A stretch of 35,510 nucleotides of DNA, taken from NCBI GenBank assembly GCA_024280395.1, contig JAJRQG010000157.1, positions 1-35,510 of the forward strand, read 5' to 3'. The translations under genes were made by a program, and so were the position numbers. This document shows positions 23,982 to 32,616 of this stretch, in pieces (within the stretch, counting starts at the first letter, position 1; every line of letters starts with the position of its first letter). Below the pieces are notes generated by a model, which made no database searches, had not been told where the DNA came from, and saw nothing but the letters and a program-made list of their open reading frames with translations. The DNA is from Gammaproteobacteria bacterium (GTDB taxonomy: Bacteria; Pseudomonadota; Gammaproteobacteria; Xanthomonadales; Marinicellaceae).

Positions 23982-25559
23982 ATGTTCGAAGAACTCCACC
24001 AAACAAAAGTCCTTATCATCGGTAGCGGAATAGCAGGTTTATCTGCGGCCATCGAATTGGCTGAGAACAATATCGCTTCTATTGTCATTACCCGTGCTTG
24101 GGATATTAATGATTCAAATACCAAACGTGCGCAAGGTGGGATTGTTTACAAGGGTACTGATGATAGCAAACAATTATTGATTAAAGATATTATGGCAGCT
24201 GGAGCAGGGCTGTGTCATCCGCAGGCGGTTGAGTTGTTGGCAGAGAAAGGGGCTGATTCAATAGACACTTTGTTATTGGGCAAATTGAATATTGCTTTTG
24301 ATAAAGAAGATAGTCAACTAGCGCGATGCAAAGAAGCAGCGCATTCGATTAATCGCATCATTCATGCCAAAGATGCCACCGGTCTTGCGATTCAAAAAGC
24401 TTTGAGCAAAGAAGTAATAAACAACCCATTGATTACGGTGCTGATCGCTCATACGGCGATTGATTTAATCACACCCAATCACCACAGCACCGATAAACTC
24501 ACGGTTTATGACCGGCGCAGTTGTGTGGGTGCTTATGTTTTGGACAATAAATCGGGTAAAGTGAAACGAATTTTGGCAGAAAACACCATCCTTGCCAGTG
24601 GAGGTTTGGGGCAAATCTTTTTACATTCTAGCAACCCAAAAGGGTCGCGTGGTGATGGCATAGCGATGGCAAATCGAGCTGGGGCGAGAATTATCAATAC
24701 CGAGTTTGTGCAATTTCATCCCACCACTTTTTACAAAAAAGGAGCGGATAATTTTTTAATTTCCGAAGCCGTTCGAGGAGCGGGTGCAAAACTGGTCAAT
24801 GCCAAGGGTGAACCTTTTATGCATAAATATGCACCCAAATGGTTAGATTTGGCCCCGCGTGATGTGGTTTCGCGCAGTATTTTTACCGAAATGACCATTA
24901 ATGATGAACCGTGTATGTATTTGGATATTAAGTCTGAATTATCACCAAATGAAATCAAAGACAAATTTCCGACCATTTATGATTATTGTTTAAAATTCGA
25001 TGTGGATATCACCAAACAATTGATTCCTGTCACACCAGCCGCTCATTATTCTTGCGGTGGTATTTGGGTGGATATGCAAGGCAAGACTGATATTGATAAC
25101 CTTTATGCGATTGGAGAAGTCGCTTGTACGGGTTTACACGGTGCCAATCGTTTGGCCAGCACCTCATTGCTTGAAGGTTTGGTTTGGGGCTTAGAATCAG
25201 CTCGACATATTGCCCATGATAAAGTTAAAACCATAGATAAAAAAACCATTCCTCCATGGCAATCTAATAAAAACAACTTCGCTGATGAAGTATTGATACA
25301 ACACGACATCAACCGCATCCAATCCATTATGTGGAATTATGTCGGTGTAAGCCGTTCACCCGAACGCTTGATGCGCGCTTTGCGAGAACTGCGTAATTTA
25401 GAAACAGATATTGAAGGTTTTTATCGCGACAACAAAGTCAGCGACGCTTTGATTGGATTAAGAAATACCGTGAGAACCGCGATTATTATCACTTTGGCGG
25501 CCTGGTCTAATAAACAAAGTATTGGATGTCATTTTCGAGAAGACAGTTTGCTAGAATGA
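23982..25559 (+). CDS. nadB: L-aspartate oxidase NadB
   Basis: This 525-residue flavoenzyme oxidises L-aspartate to iminoaspartate, the substrate of NadA. The FAD-binding Rossmann motif is LIIGSGIAGLSAAIELAE (11-28). The succinate-dehydrogenase-like blocks follow: TKRAQGGIV (47-55), SGGLGQIF, EFVQFHPTTFY, APRDVVSRSI, AAHYSCGGIWVD, and GANRLASTSLLEGLVWG. The C-terminal domain has the RSPERLMRALRELRNLE helix typical of NadB. Length is normal. It is separated from nadC-nadA by the kinase gene and the repeat-rich gap, so it has its own promoter, possibly within or near the inverted repeat. Its 3' end overlaps the convergent DUF4287/DUF5655 gene by nine bases. Confidence 0.95.
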   Translation: MFEELHQTKVLIIGSGIAGLSAAIELAENNIASIVITRAWDINDSNTKRAQGGIVYKGTDDSKQLLIKDIMAAGAGLCHPQAVELLAEKGADSIDTLLLGKLNIAFDKEDSQLARCKEAAHSINRIIHAKDATGLAIQKALSKEVINNPLITVLIAHTAIDLITPNHHSTDKLTVYDRRSCVGAYVLDNKSGKVKRILAENTILASGGLGQIFLHSSNPKGSRGDGIAMANRAGARIINTEFVQFHPTTFYKKGADNFLISEAVRGAGAKLVNAKGEPFMHKYAPKWLDLAPRDVVSRSIFTEMTINDEPCMYLDIKSELSPNEIKDKFPTIYDYCLKFDVDITKQLIPVTPAAHYSCGGIWVDMQGKTDIDNLYAIGEVACTGLHGANRLASTSLLEGLVWGLESARHIAHDKVKTIDKKTIPPWQSNKNNFADEVLIQHDINRIQSIMWNYVGVSRSPERLMRALRELRNLETDIEGFYRDNKVSDALIGLRNTVRTAIIITLAAWSNKQSIGCHFREDSLLE

Positions 25560-26093
25560 CTGTTCATAAGCCTCTTTTATCCAACTTTTCAATTCATTGT
25601 CAATATCTGTTAATTGGGTCAATTGTACTCGGTGGGTACACATGGTTCCAAAAGGGCCGGAATTTTCAAGTCTATCAGTTATGGGTTTGTCTTTAAGTTT
25701 TAATCCCAGATCAATACGTGATTTTGTTGCTGGTTTGATTAGAATAAATTGTTTTTTGCGGATGATGCTAACAGCCGTCTTTTTGGGTGCAATGGTCACA
25801 TCATCACCCAGTGTTTTTACAAAAGAAATCAATTCTTGATATATCAGTTTAAGGTTTTCTTTGCCCTTGTATTGGTTTTCAATTAAATCATCTTCGGTAT
25901 TGTTTTCTTCTTTTGATAAAGAAACAATGGTGTTGGCGAATCCATGGGTTACATCGTGTTCTTTTTTCAAGTAATTCACCGCTTGCATGTGTTTTTCGAA
26001 AGTTTCTTTTTTCAATAAAACTTTCCATTGCTCTAATGATTTGCCGGTTTTTTCAGGCATATTGTTTATCATGGTCTGTAGTGCTTTATCCAT
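25551..26093 (-). CDS. DUF4287 / DUF5655 domain protein
   Basis: The ATG at 26093 is preferred to an in-frame TTG at 26099; it gives 180 residues. The N-terminal part (about 1-60) has the DUF4287 pattern MPEKTGKSLEQWKVLL and HGFANTIV. The C-terminal part (about 75-178) has the DUF5655 pattern: YKGKENLKLIYQELI, DDVTIAPKKTAVSIIRKKQFILIKP, KSRIDLGLKLK, MCTHRVQL and a WIKEAYEQS end. Such proteins are common, small and soluble; DUF5655 resembles DNA- or nucleotide-handling folds only distantly, and no activity is established. The last nine bases overlap the convergent nadB end. Confidence 0.85.
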   Translation of the reverse strand: MDKALQTMINNMPEKTGKSLEQWKVLLKKETFEKHMQAVNYLKKEHDVTHGFANTIVSLSKEENNTEDDLIENQYKGKENLKLIYQELISFVKTLGDDVTIAPKKTAVSIIRKKQFILIKPATKSRIDLGLKLKDKPITDRLENSGPFGTMCTHRVQLTQLTDIDNELKSWIKEAYEQSF

Positions 26094-26123
26094 TTTCAAT
26101 TTACTCTATTTTTATGTTTTAAA

Positions 26124-27761
26124 TCAATCAATTTTCTTGGCTTCGTGATCACCATTTTGATGCAAGGTGACACTAATAACTTTATCACCTTCATCAAGAT
26201 TAAAGGTCAATTGTGCATCAACTCCGATGAGGCTGAACTTATGTAGGTCAGTGCCCACTATTTCAATTTTTTCTTGGCTTGTGGCTTGAGTGTACATCTT
26301 GTTATCTACAGTAAACATTTTGAGGTGGAAATTTTCTGTTAATGCATATTCTCCAATATATATTTTAAATTGATTCTCATCAACTTCAATCGTTGTTAAG
26401 GTCGGGATGGGTTTGTCAGATCTAACCCATTTTTTATCAGACCTAGTGCTTTTTAATATTACTGATACAATTGCATTTTGCGAATCTCTAATAAATTCTA
26501 ACGTAATGGTATCGCCGTCAAAAAAGAATTTATCCTTTGCATAAGGCAGTAATTCATATCTTGATCCACCTGTTCGCATAGAATATAGCTTTCCTTCATC
26601 AAAAGTAATTATTCGTTCATCATCAGACTCTGAGGTATAAACCGCTTCATAGGATTTTAGAGCTTCTTCTTTAAGTGTGATTTTTTTCCTATCAAGAAAA
26701 GGTTTACCAATTGCTATTGCGGCTAACTTTTCAGCTACATCACCAGGAAAATTGCACAGGCAATTCGAAAGAACTGCGACAAAAACTTTTTCATTGGTTA
26801 AATAGTTAGATGCACTAAGAAAACCATTAATTCCGCCATTGTGTGAAATCATAGGACTGCCTTGAATATTACCTATGGCCCAACCAAAGCCATAATCTGT
26901 TTGAGAACCATCATTGAGTGTAAAAACACTGTGTGCTTTTGATCGACTGGCTTTTGTCATCACTTTATCAGACATAACTGCCGCATACCATGTGGATAAA
27001 TCATCAACGGTTGAAAGCAATGATCCCGCAGCAAAGGGTCGAGTCATGCTTAAAAAATCATCATTTTTATAACCATTTTCATCCTTGGCATAACCTGCTG
27101 CTCGGTTTTTAATGATAGGAGAGTTACCACCATAATACGAATTTTTCATGCCTAAGGGTGTAAAAATATGTTGTTGGATGTATTCAGCATAAGTCTGACC
27201 AGAAACTATTTCTATGATGTACCCCAATAAAAAATAACCAGAATTATCGTACAAGAACTTCTCTCCTGGAGTAAAATCCATGGGTTCCGATTTAAAATAA
27301 TCAACCATTTCTTTTGGCGTGACATCTTGTTTTCGCACTTCTTTAGTCCATTTTTTCATCCCCGTATAACTTTTTATACCAGAGGTATGTGTCAACAAAT
27401 TTTCAATGGTAATGGTATAACCATGCGTTGGGTAATCTTTGATGTATTCTGTAATATCATCATCTAAATTAATTTTGCCTTTTTCCACCAACTGCATGAT
27501 GGCCGATGCTGTAAATTGTTTGGTAATTGAGCCAATGCGAAACACATTTTCTGGTTTCATTTCTACTCCAAGCTCAAGATTCGCCATGCCGAAGGCTTTA
27601 CGGTAAATAGTTTTGCCGTCTCTGACCACCAAAGCAACACCTCCAGGGCCATTCTTCTCAAATAATTCATTGAGCAAAGTATCAATTTTTTTATTGGTGC
27701 TTTTGGCGCATATTTGGAAGCTAAGACAAAATAAGATTATTATACTGGCTATGTTTTTCAT
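26124..27761 (-). CDS. exported serine hydrolase, class C beta-lactamase-like
   Basis: The start at 27761 follows AAGGAAA and gives a 545-residue protein with a signal peptide (to about residue 19); the longer frame begins at a TTG and is rejected. The penicillin-binding/AmpC fold is clear: Ser78-x-x-Lys81 (SITK), Tyr171-x-Asn173 (YDN) and HNG (307-309) in place of KTG. A C-terminal extension (about 360-545) has the beta-rich look of domains attached to these peptidase-like proteins. It probably hydrolyses a peptide or ester in the periplasm; true beta-lactamase activity is unlikely given the HNG triad and the extra domain. It is separate from both neighbours. Confidence 0.87.
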   Translation of the reverse strand: MKNIASIIILFCLSFQICAKSTNKKIDTLLNELFEKNGPGGVALVVRDGKTIYRKAFGMANLELGVEMKPENVFRIGSITKQFTASAIMQLVEKGKINLDDDITEYIKDYPTHGYTITIENLLTHTSGIKSYTGMKKWTKEVRKQDVTPKEMVDYFKSEPMDFTPGEKFLYDNSGYFLLGYIIEIVSGQTYAEYIQQHIFTPLGMKNSYYGGNSPIIKNRAAGYAKDENGYKNDDFLSMTRPFAAGSLLSTVDDLSTWYAAVMSDKVMTKASRSKAHSVFTLNDGSQTDYGFGWAIGNIQGSPMISHNGGINGFLSASNYLTNEKVFVAVLSNCLCNFPGDVAEKLAAIAIGKPFLDRKKITLKEEALKSYEAVYTSESDDERIITFDEGKLYSMRTGGSRYELLPYAKDKFFFDGDTITLEFIRDSQNAIVSVILKSTRSDKKWVRSDKPIPTLTTIEVDENQFKIYIGEYALTENFHLKMFTVDNKMYTQATSQEKIEIVGTDLHKFSLIGVDAQLTFNLDEGDKVISVTLHQNGDHEAKKID

Positions 27762-27901
27762 GATATTTCCTTTCAACAATAGAGCTTAGTATTTTACAGT
27801 GTTTACTCAAACTTTAAATAGGTTAATAGTCACTGTTTTTTCTTTGTGTCTTAGAGTCAGATAACATACAATTCGAAAATAATTAAAACATATACAATGA
27901 A

Positions 27902-29524
27902 ATGAAAATAGCCATAGCCCAAATCAACCTTACCGTTGGTGATATTAAATTCAATCAACGCAACATTTTAGACCAAGTGAAAAAAGCGCAGGCTTTGCGG
28001 GTAGATTTATTGGTATTTCCAGAATTAACAGTTTGTGGTTATTTGCCTGAGGATTTGCTCTATCATCAACAGTTTATCGATGATTGTTTAACCTCGGTTA
28101 AGTTTATTGCTGAACAGTGCCAAGAAATTTGTGTGGTGATTGGGTTTCCTCGAAATCACCCCAATGAACCCGAAAAACTGCATAATTCAGCAGCCTTTAT
28201 CCAGAATGGCAAAATCAAAATGATGTATGATAAACATCAGCTGCCCAATTACTTGGTGTTTGATGAACACCGTTATTTCACCAAAGGCTCTCATGATGGA
28301 ATACTAGAAGTTGAAATAAAGGGCGAAAGTCATAAATTTGGGGTGAACATTTGTGAGGATATTTGGAATGATGCAAAAATCGTTGTAGAACAGGCCAAGG
28401 ATAATGTTGATTGGCTACTTAATATATCAGCCTCACCTTATGCGGTGGATAAAATCGGTTCTCGCATTCGCATGTTGCAAAAACGTTGTAAGGACAATGG
28501 TGCTAACTTGGTTTATTGTAACAATGTCGGTGGTCAAGATGAATTGGTCTTTGATGGTACTAGTGTGATTATTAATTCTGATGGAAAATTACTGGCCCAG
28601 TGTGAAACTTTCCAATCACAATTGTTGGTATTTGATACCACTGATAATGAGATTCAAATCAGTGAACGACTAGACCACCAAACAGAGTTGTACGAAGCCT
28701 TATTGATGAGTACCCGTGATTATTTCCATAAAAATGGTTTTTTAAAAGCCATTGTTTGTCTTTCGGGCGGCATTGATTCGGCATTAACAGCAGCCATAGC
28801 GGTGGATGCATTGGGCGCTGAAAATGTACTGGGTTTATTGTTGCCCTCTAAGTTTTCATCCAAGCATTCAATCGAAGATGCTTTAGAATTGGCGGAGAAT
28901 CTCAAAATTAAAACCCATAGCATCGAAATTGAATCGCTTCACTCTGTTTTTGAAAAAACTTTAACTCCGTTTATGGAGGATTATTTTAAAAATCTCACTG
29001 ATGAGAATATCCAAGCACGCATCAGGGGCACATTGGCAATGGCTTTTGCCAACAACGACAATGCTATTTTATTGTCCACTGGCAATAAGAGTGAAAGTGC
29101 TGTTGGCTATAGCACACTTTATGGTGATATGGCTGGTGGGTTTGCTATCATTAAGGACTTGTTTAAATTAGAAGTTTATGAATTGTGTGAATACCGCAAT
29201 ACGATTTCAGTGGTCATTCCAGAAAGCACTATTAGCAAACCACCATCAGCAGAACTGCGTCTTGATCAAAAGGATTCTGACTCTTTGCCTGATTATGAAA
29301 CATTGGATGATATTCTAAAAGCGTATATTCATGATTTCAAAGATGCTGAACAAATTGCCTCACAAGGACACGATATAAATTTGGTGAAAAGAATATTAAA
29401 GCAAGTTGATAGAAATGAATACAAACGTCAACAAGCAGCTCTTGGACCGCGTTTAACCAAAATGGCCTTTGGCAAAGACAGACGCATGCCAATAACCAAT
29501 GGTTATCCGAATAATTATGGTTGA
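27902..29524 (+). CDS. nadE: glutamine-dependent NAD synthetase NadE
   Basis: The 540-residue enzyme has two parts. The N-terminal nitrilase-type glutaminase carries the triad Glu41 (FPELTVCGY), Lys111 (YDKHQLPN) and Cys151 (NICEDIW). The C-terminal synthetase has the PP-loop SGGIDS (288-293), the RIRGTLAMAFAN segment and STGNKSESAVGYSTLYGD. It amidates deamido-NAD with ammonia channelled from glutamine, the last step of NAD synthesis. Both halves are intact, so it does not depend on free ammonia. It is monocistronic here, about 2.3 kb after nadB. Confidence 0.95.
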   Translation: MKIAIAQINLTVGDIKFNQRNILDQVKKAQALRVDLLVFPELTVCGYLPEDLLYHQQFIDDCLTSVKFIAEQCQEICVVIGFPRNHPNEPEKLHNSAAFIQNGKIKMMYDKHQLPNYLVFDEHRYFTKGSHDGILEVEIKGESHKFGVNICEDIWNDAKIVVEQAKDNVDWLLNISASPYAVDKIGSRIRMLQKRCKDNGANLVYCNNVGGQDELVFDGTSVIINSDGKLLAQCETFQSQLLVFDTTDNEIQISERLDHQTELYEALLMSTRDYFHKNGFLKAIVCLSGGIDSALTAAIAVDALGAENVLGLLLPSKFSSKHSIEDALELAENLKIKTHSIEIESLHSVFEKTLTPFMEDYFKNLTDENIQARIRGTLAMAFANNDNAILLSTGNKSESAVGYSTLYGDMAGGFAIIKDLFKLEVYELCEYRNTISVVIPESTISKPPSAELRLDQKDSDSLPDYETLDDILKAYIHDFKDAEQIASQGHDINLVKRILKQVDRNEYKRQQAALGPRLTKMAFGKDRRMPITNGYPNNYG

Positions 29525-29623
29525 TGGGAAAGTGTCAAACGTTTAAAAAACTGACTTATGACACATGTAGAATTTATTAGTATGGGTTAAGCTTGTTGAC
29601 TGTATTTAACAAGAGATTAAATT

Positions 29624-30577
29624 ATGTTAACTTTTAGAAAATCATTAATGATATTACTGTCTGCTGCATTGTTGATTGGTATCAATGCTTGTTCTCTTTC
29701 TGGAAAAATCAAGGAAAACAAAGCGCCTAAAATGGATACTTTGGTCAGTGTACAATGGTTGAGCGATCATTTGAATGACACCAATTTAGTCGTATTAGAT
29801 ACAACAGTAATAGTAAAAATGAATCCCAATGGCGGATTTAGTATGGTTAGTGGACAACAACAGTTTGAAAAAGAGCATATTCCCAATGCTGGATTTGCAG
29901 ATCTGTTGGGTGATTTATCAGCAACCGATACCCAGATGAAGTTTGTTATGCCCTCTGCTGAGCAATTTCGTCTTGCAATTGGTGAATTAGGAATAGGCAA
30001 TGATTCATTGGTCGTTTTGTATGATACAGTCAATCAAGCGTGGCCTGAACGACTATGGTGGATGTTGCGTTGGGCAGGGCATGAGAATGTTGCTATCTTA
30101 GACGGCGGCATGCAGGCATGGAAAGCAGAAACAAGACCCCTTTCAAACAAGCAACCAACCTATGTTAAGAAATCTTACACACTTCACTTGAAGCCAGAAA
30201 TTATTGCAGATCAAGACGAAGTTTTGGCTGCTATTAAAGATGAACAGGTTGAAATAGTAGACTCCTTATCATCTGTTCATTATTCAGGACAATTTTCAAT
30301 GTATCCCAGAGCAGGACACATCGCTACTGCGATTAATTTGGATTCTTCCAAAATGATTGATGAATCGGGCAAACACATTAGCAGTGAAGAAATGAATGTC
30401 TTTTATAATAAAAGTCATGACAAACGGATTATCACTTATTGTGGCGGTGGAGTCGCAGCATCATTAACAGCATTTGAATTGGTGAAAGCAGGGTACAACA
30501 ATGTTGCGGTTTATATGGGGTCCTTACAAGAATGGACAGCAAGCCCGGATAATCCAATGGCCATAGTCGATGACTGA
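29624..30577 (+). CDS. periplasmic rhodanese-type sulfurtransferase lipoprotein
   Basis: The 317-residue protein has a lipoprotein signal (MLTFRKSLMILLSAALLIGINACS, lipobox INAC, Cys23). Two rhodanese domains follow: an inactive first one (about 42-175, with ALGELGIGNDSLVVLYD-like and RLWWMLRWAGHENVAILDGG blocks) and a second (about 190-310) with active Cys273 in TYCGGGVAAS. The order matches thiosulfate or 3-mercaptopyruvate sulfurtransferases; the CGGGVAAS loop differs from both CRKGVT (thiosulfate) and CGSGVTA (mercaptopyruvate). Most such enzymes are cytoplasmic, so the lipid anchor is notable. A sulfur-relay or cyanide-detoxifying role is inferred only. It converges with the DUF819 gene. 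Confidence 0.87.
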   Translation: MLTFRKSLMILLSAALLIGINACSLSGKIKENKAPKMDTLVSVQWLSDHLNDTNLVVLDTTVIVKMNPNGGFSMVSGQQQFEKEHIPNAGFADLLGDLSATDTQMKFVMPSAEQFRLAIGELGIGNDSLVVLYDTVNQAWPERLWWMLRWAGHENVAILDGGMQAWKAETRPLSNKQPTYVKKSYTLHLKPEIIADQDEVLAAIKDEQVEIVDSLSSVHYSGQFSMYPRAGHIATAINLDSSKMIDESGKHISSEEMNVFYNKSHDKRIITYCGGGVAASLTAFELVKAGYNNVAVYMGSLQEWTASPDNPMAIVDD

Positions 30578-30700
30578 TTTTGACTCCATACAGCAATACG
30601 GTGGCAAAAGGAGACATGTTTTATAGTTGTGATAATGTTGAATATGCCTAAATTTAGCCAATATTTTCATCCTTCAAAGAGGTTTTCTATTCTCGGGAAA

Positions 30701-30713
30701 GCTCCTAGGGAGC
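30701..30713 (-). terminator. short GC-rich hairpin after the DUF819 gene
   Basis: GCTCC (30701-30705) pairs with GGAGC (30709-30713) around a three-base loop, four bases beyond the DUF819 stop. On the minus strand TTT follows. This is a minimal terminator at a convergent junction. Confidence 0.4.
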
Positions 30714-30716
30714 AAC

Positions 30717-31973
30717 TTAAAGTGCAATCATTTGTAGCAAAACGCCAGTAAACCATGCCCCATAAGTACCTATAGCATAACCAAACACAGCCAACAATAC
30801 ACCAACTGGAGCAAGTGAAGGATGGAAGGCACTAGCAACTACTGGGGCAGAAGCCGCACCACCAACATTGGCCTGTGAGCCTACCGCCAAAAAGAACAAA
30901 GGGGCTTTTATTATTTTACCAACGACTAGTAATAAGATTGCATGGATACCAATCCAAACACCGCCGATTAAGAAAACCACTGGGTCATCAAATAGTTTTG
31001 TCACATCCATATGCAGACCTATGGTTGCAACAAGGATGTAAATAAACACAGATCCTACTGCTGAAGCACCGCCACCTTCAAGATTTTTGGCTTTTGAAAA
31101 AGACAGAAAAACACCAATTGTAGTTGCTACTACAACCAACCAGAAGAATTCTTTGCCCAAGCTTAGTTTTTTTAATGTAGGGTAACTGTCATTGATAATA
31201 GGTGCAATCCAATTGGCAAAAGCATGCCCAATGGCTGTTACAAAAAAGGCAATGGCAAGAATAAATATCAAGTCGTTTAAATTGACATTGCGCGCATTTT
31301 TAGTTTGAAAAGTTTCCATTTTTAATTTAATACGTTCAATAGCTGAAACATCTGCTCCAGTTTTAGCATCAATTTTTTCAGATCGCTTTGCCATGATTAA
31401 TAAAATAGCCATCCATAAATTCGCCCAGAGAACATCCACTGCAATCATTTTGTTATAGGATGCTTCTGAAACTTCATAAACTTCTTTCATTGCAACTTGA
31501 TTGGCACCTCCTCCTATCCAAGATCCTGCGAGTGTAGTCATGCCTCTCCAAATTTCATCAGCGGCACTGCCTGAAAAAGTATCAGGAAAAACGGTACGTA
31601 CCACCATAAAGGCAATAGGCCCGCCAATGATTATGCCGAATGTTCCTGTTAAAAACATGATGCCAGCCTTTGGACCTAAACGTATTATGCTTTTTAAATC
31701 AACGCTTAATGTTAAAAGGACAAGAGCAGCAGGCAATAAATAACGAGAGGCGACGTAATACAATTTCTTTGAGTCCTCTTCTTCAAACAGACCAAAAGTA
31801 TTCAATAATGAAGGCAGGAAATAACACAATAGTAAAGCTGGAACAACGCCATAAAACTTTTTCCAAAACTTGGCTTGGTGTTGTTGGGTATAAAAAACCA
31901 GTCCTAAAATGCCTGCTAAAATGCCAAATAAAACCGCATCGGATTGGATTAATGGTATAGTCTCATCATGCAT
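30717..31973 (-). CDS. DUF819 family membrane protein
   Basis: The start at 31973 has GAGGA eight bases upstream and is preferred to an in-frame TTG at 31988; it gives 418 residues. About ten membrane helices are seen, with DUF819 landmarks: an early ...KFWKKFYGVVPALLLCYFLPS, LLPAALVLLTLSVDLKSI, GSWIGGGANQVAMKEV (about 155-170), ASAVGSVFIYILVATIG and a C-terminal GSQANVGGAASAPVVASAFHP. The last two Gly/Ala/Asn-rich loops recall transporter discontinuous helices, and the family is related to YjcL, a putative transporter of unknown substrate. It is head-to-head with the carbonic anhydrase gene: both ATGs lie in one palindromic ATGCAT. Confidence 0.85.
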   Translation of the reverse strand: MHDETIPLIQSDAVLFGILAGILGLVFYTQQHQAKFWKKFYGVVPALLLCYFLPSLLNTFGLFEEEDSKKLYYVASRYLLPAALVLLTLSVDLKSIIRLGPKAGIMFLTGTFGIIIGGPIAFMVVRTVFPDTFSGSAADEIWRGMTTLAGSWIGGGANQVAMKEVYEVSEASYNKMIAVDVLWANLWMAILLIMAKRSEKIDAKTGADVSAIERIKLKMETFQTKNARNVNLNDLIFILAIAFFVTAIGHAFANWIAPIINDSYPTLKKLSLGKEFFWLVVVATTIGVFLSFSKAKNLEGGGASAVGSVFIYILVATIGLHMDVTKLFDDPVVFLIGGVWIGIHAILLLVVGKIIKAPLFFLAVGSQANVGGAASAPVVASAFHPSLAPVGVLLAVFGYAIGTYGAWFTGVLLQMIAL

Positions 31974-32519
31974 TATTTCATTCCTCAAGAAAATTCTTCA
32001 ATAAGAAAATTCGATGGTTTTTCTCCACGAATTAACTCTTTTGCTTATATCGACCCACAAGCATGCGTCATTGGTGATGTCGAAATAGGTAAAGATTCGT
32101 CAATCTGGCCAATGGCTGTAGTTCGGGGAGATGTAAACTCTATTAAAATTGGTAAAAACACCAATATTCAGGATGGTAGTATACTACATGTCACCCACAA
32201 AAGTGCGCAAGATTTGGATGGCGCTCCTTTGACAATAGGCGATGGTGTTACAGTTGGACACGGAGCTATTTTACATGCCTGTACAATTGGTGATTATTGT
32301 CTAATCGGAATGGGTGTAACAGTCATGGATAAATGTGTGATTGAACACCATGCGATGATTGGTGCGGGTTCAGTTGTTCCTCCCAATAAACACATAAAAA
32401 CAGGCGAACTGTGGCTAGGAAACCCTGCAAAAAAAATCAGAAATTTAACTGAAAAACAAATGGCAGACCTAGAATACTCTGCTGACCATTATGTTAAGTT
32501 GAAAAACAAATATAAGTAA
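31968..32519 (+). CDS. gamma-carbonic anhydrase family protein, YrdA-like
   Basis: The 183-residue protein is a left-handed beta-helix of hexapeptide repeats (about 25-150). It has the YrdA/CaiE blocks VIGDVEIGKDSSIWPMAVVRGDV, NIQDGSILHVTH, VTVGHGAILHACTIG and GAGSVVPP. Metal-binding His98 and His103 have the spacing of gamma-carbonic anhydrase ligands, and the third is His74 or His77 in LHVTH. Members bind zinc or iron; many show no carbonic anhydrase activity in vitro, so the label is by family. The N-terminus is about ten residues longer than E. coli YrdA. No other start codon lies before residue 36. Its ATG (31968) shares the hexamer ATGCAT with the divergent DUF819 start. Confidence 0.87.
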   Translation: MHYFIPQENSSIRKFDGFSPRINSFAYIDPQACVIGDVEIGKDSSIWPMAVVRGDVNSIKIGKNTNIQDGSILHVTHKSAQDLDGAPLTIGDGVTVGHGAILHACTIGDYCLIGMGVTVMDKCVIEHHAMIGAGSVVPPNKHIKTGELWLGNPAKKIRNLTEKQMADLEYSADHYVKLKNKYK

Positions 32520-32616
32520 AGAAGTTCAGAAAGCAGTCCTTAAAAAGAATATCAGCATTCCTTCGCTAAAAATTTCTATTCTTGAACAACTTCCTGGCTT
32601 CAATCGGGCATTCTTT

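Noticed and set aside
26094-26099. TTG start for the DUF4287/DUF5655 gene
   Set aside because: An ATG two codons downstream gives the normal family N-terminus; the TTG adds nothing conserved.
29532-29564. Terminator after nadE (GTGTCA/TGACAC)
   Set aside because: Only six paired bases across a 21-base loop, with no T-run.
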